This document shows, piece by piece, positions 61,061-64,000 of a stretch of 64,000 nt of DNA (position 1 is the stretch's first letter; every line of letters begins with the position of its first letter). Source of the DNA: Casuarina equisetifolia (taxonomy: Eukaryota > Streptophyta > Magnoliopsida > Fagales > Casuarinaceae); contig CM052357.1 in assembly GCA_028551475.1 (NCBI GenBank), positions 2,914,001-2,978,000 on the forward strand, written 5' to 3'. Under the pieces are notes generated by a model. It worked only from the letters and a program-made list of their open reading frames with translations, did not search any database and had not been told where the DNA came from. The position numbers and the translations under genes were made by a program.

Positions 61061-61390
61061 CTCCTGTAGAAGTGGACGCATTTTATTCCAGTACTCTTGC
61101 AAGCCTTTCCTGCTCTGCATGATTAAGTGGGCAAGGCGCTGCAACTTGAGCTGTCTCTTGCTTATGGAAAGGACATGCCCGAGGCGCATGGAATTTGAAA
61201 GGCCTGCCTGGACCTCCTCGACGGCACAGCGTTCGTTGAAGATGGAAGCGTTTATACCGACGGCAGGTTGTCCACTTCCTACTGTATTAATATTGTAGAT
61301 CTCCTCTTTCATCTTGGCTAGGCCACTCACATGGCCCTCTTGAATCTCGATGCCGAAAACGGCTTCTTCCACAGAGTTGGTTTCCGCCAT
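61061..61390 (-). CDS. Orphan first exon, 110 codons, unknown protein
   Basis: ATG at 61390 opens a 110-codon frame that ends at a good donor (GAG then GTAAGA, 61060-61059) in phase 0; past it the frame runs on only 22 codons. The peptide starts MAETNSVEEAVFGIEIQEGH, is acidic at first, then becomes basic and helix-prone (SISKRQLKLQRLAHLIMQSR) and ends EYWNKMRPLLQE. Composition and the clean donor argue for a real exon. I do not recognise the family, and I found no following exon between here and the copia-like element that starts immediately at the donor. The gene may have been cut by that insertion, or its other exons may lie further down the minus strand. Confidence 0.5.
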
Positions 61391-62815
61391 GGATTCTGGT
61401 GCTTTAGACGAAGGGCGTGGGATTGCAGCTTATGGGTGAAGCTCTATTAAATGGAACTCCCATCTAGGTTTGAGGGGTGCTTGTTGCGACCATATTGAAA
61501 GGGCAATTAATCAACATTAAACAATCGAAGTTTGAATTTTGTTGGTCAAAAGGATGTCATCCTTTGAGTTTAAAGTTCAATCACCGAAATAGCTTGTAAA
61601 CTTTGTGATTAGGAGTTCCTTTACTTTTCGCTGCTTTCTAGACTTAGTCCTTCCAATCGTCTGGTATATGCTTCTTTTAGTTATTTTCACCTCATTTTCA
61701 TATATCTTTGTAATTTTCGGTCAATTTTTAGAACTTTGTGGAAAACCAATGGACATTGATTTTTTTTTCTTTGCTATAATCTATGCATCTTATCTTTTCG
61801 TGGAAAGTGAGAACAGAATACGACGCCATAGTTCTAATCATTCAAGCGAAATTGTAGAAATTCTCTTAAAGTTTAAGTTCAAACGGTTCCATTGAATTGA
61901 TTGTGCTTATTCATGAGATAGCATCTCATCACTCGTCAATTTTTAGTCGGAAATGGTACATCCTTTGACAAGGCTAATAAATCATGAGGCTTACTGTTTT
62001 CTTGGTCATCAATTCTATAAAGTGGATGGCTTCACTTTTAAAATTATTTGGATGACAAGTCAACCAAAATTAAATGCAATGAAAGCAATATGTGTGGATG
62101 AACTTAAAGCAATACTACTGTAGAATAAAATTTGTCGAGGACCATTTGTCCACTCATTACCATGATCTTATCTCTTGACAAGTTATGACCTTATCTCCAA
62201 ATCTTTTGTACATTTTTTCTTACTTTAGCTAATATGATTGAAATGTCAATTGTTTTGTTATAAAAAAAATTTTTATTTCGTTATGCTTATATACAATAAA
62301 TGCAAGTTAAAATTTTTATTTTATTTTAATTTATTTTTCATCTATTACTATACATTCTATCATCCTTGTCAATCTTTAGAGGTAATGGTAAATTCAATGG
62401 AAAAATTGAGTACAAGATGAAGCATCGTGAGGTTGCAAAAAAAAAAAAACCAATATTATCATCACTTTCAAATATTTTTAGGAAATTTCTAGTACAAACA
62501 TAAAATTTTGTCATTTTTTTTAACTCACACCTACTCATGTACTCTTAGGGTGTTGAATCTAGAAGCCTAAGCGATGAAGTAGTCTTGGTAATATGCTAAT
62601 CTATATAGAAATGACATTTCATCAACACTAACAAAAAAGAAACAATAAAAGAAAACATCACCTTCTGAATTTGGATTGGTCATAGAAATGTAAACCTTCA
62701 AAACTAAATCACATTAAATCCTTTGTTAATTCTCTTCAGGTTCATTTTTTTCTCATATATTTTTACTTAATGAAAAAATTAAGTATAAGTTGAGACATTT
62801 TGAGGTCTTACACTT
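61391..62815. other. Intergenic stretch, no supported gene
   Basis: AT-rich, with short open frames only. It presumably includes the promoter of the orphan minus-strand exon just to its left. Nothing else recognised. Confidence 0.5.
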
Positions 62816-64000
62816 GAATCTTTTAACAAAGTGGTTAAGATATGTAATAAAAAACCAAGACCCATTATAAGTAGAATAAACCCACATCTAACACCGTATC
62901 CCCATAAGTAAAATCTCTACCTTAATTGATATTCAAGAAATTCTCCTTCAAATAAATAGGATAGTCTATTCACACGAGAAGCCAAAAAGTCCCAACTTGG
63001 TAAGCACTCTCTTACCACAGATCATTTTCCAATGCAGGATTAGAGGTTGGCTATAATAGTTCTGGCAGATTAATGGTCTAAGAACTTCAGGAAGTGTAGT
63101 TGAAAGGATGCATCAACAACACTAATGATAATGTACCAGAATAATTATGCAAAATATAAGTAGGACAAGAAGACTAGATAGAAAGCAAAATTGCAGTTAC
63201 AAACAACTTGTTTGCCAACAAAGAGATAAAAGAAAATTTTAGCAACATAACGTCTAATTATTCTTATAAACGTAAGGATATTGTGAGAGCATGGCTCACA
63301 AACCAATAGGTGAATTTGATGTACCAAAAGTTTGATTCAGAACAGTGACATTCACTGGTATCATGGAAAGTGTTTGGTGGTACGAAATCCTGAAACTGTT
63401 AACATTGAACATCTATTCCTAAAGTCAGGACAGCACTGATGAAGAATATACGAAAAGACAAAAAAGGAAGCCTATAACCCTAAACATAAGCCAGTGACGA
63501 ATCTTCCTGGACGATCTTGATAGCATTGGTATGGAAGCACAGGAAAAGTCCAGTTGAAGAAGCCTGAAAATGATGTCCCCTCCAGAGTCAACCCTAAAGG
63601 AACAAAGGAGGGAAGGAAAAATGAGAGAGAAAACTCCAAGATTTTAACTACCCACCCTCTATCAAGAAGCATCTTCCGTCAAATTTTTGTTTGGAAAAAG
63701 ACCACTATGACTTTGGGGTGCTAAGAGTCTATGTTCAACAGTACAACAGATACGTGAGACACAATCTTCCAAAGTCCCCAATGATGAACTGGTCGTCACC
63801 TTCTAGCTCATTACCTGAATTCTCTCACTCTAGAAGCGTGGTCAGAAAACAACAACGAAGAAGATGAAAATTAAAAATTAAAAAAGAAAAAAAAATGGCA
63901 GCCATTTTCTAAAGCAAGCCTATTCTGGATGCCATAAAATTTTCCTTAAAATGAGAGACCAGGTACAGATTATAACAAATTGTCATTAGTCCCAAAATTT
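62816..64000 (+). promoter_or_regulatory. 5' flank of a predicted fourth GELP copy beyond the window
   Basis: Colinear with the copy C flank from 52,897 to about 54,229, including the CCATTTTCTAAAGCAAGCCT and GTCATTAGTCCCAAAATTT phrases at its very end. It has one copy of the 137-bp unit duplicated in C, and the CACGTG of C is TACGTG here (63751-63756). By alignment, the start codon of a fourth gene should lie about 360 bp after position 64000. Confidence 0.7.
63425..63526 (-). CDS. Conserved 33-codon minus-strand ORF in the fourth GELP promoter
   Basis: ATG at 63526, TGA at 63425. It begins MLSRSSRKIRHW, with a hydrophobic run (LMFRVIGFLFCLFV) and YSSSVLS. Fourth member of the set, again exactly 102 nt including the stop. 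Confidence 0.3.
   Translation of the reverse strand: MLSRSSRKIRHWLMFRVIGFLFCLFVYSSSVLS

Overview
This is a piece of a plant nuclear genome, almost certainly from a eudicot. It is AT-rich. Genes are split by long introns with GT..AG borders, there are Ty1/copia retrotransposon relics, and the recognisable proteins are plant families: an AUF-type F-box protein, mitochondrial ornithine aminotransferase and GDSL esterase/lipases. The intergenic style resembles grapevine (Vitis), but that is an impression, not a demonstrated match. All exon models here were built by hand from splice sites, reading phase and remembered family patterns; no database search was run.

Layout. Positions 1-9451 hold no gene I can defend, only a 143-bp tandem duplication at 7.77-8.06 kb. 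A minus-strand, intronless F-box gene (9452-10608) carries a one-base frameshift inside its F-box. Positions 11.1-26.6 kb are mostly non-coding, with a four-copy repeat block at 17.9-18.9 kb, a two-copy repeat at 24.15-24.53 kb and an intronless, twice-interrupted reading frame at 20.5-21.4 kb that looks like a pseudogene. A complete ten-exon minus-strand gene for ornithine delta-aminotransferase fills 26,644-35,582 and gives 472 residues.

From 37.9 kb to the end lies a tandem array of GDSL esterase/lipase (GELP) genes, all on the plus strand: copy A (39,299-44,127), copy B (49,184-52,070) and copy C (54,588-57,417). All three are intact with catalytic residues present. The last 1.2 kb repeats the 5' flank of copy C, so a fourth copy should begin about 360 bp past the window. 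Copy A carries a degraded copia element in intron 3. Copy C lacks the intron that splits exons 4 and 5 in A and B. Every promoter unit, including that of the predicted fourth copy, contains a minus-strand open frame of exactly 33 codons with one hydrophobic segment. This is the least explained feature of the window. Between copy C and the fourth unit lie a second copia relic (gag remnant with short LTR-like ends) and an orphan 110-residue exon on the minus strand.

The genes do not form a pathway. Ornithine aminotransferase serves mitochondrial proline/arginine metabolism, the F-box protein would be an SCF ubiquitin-ligase adaptor, and the GELPs are predicted secreted esterases that expanded locally by segmental duplication.
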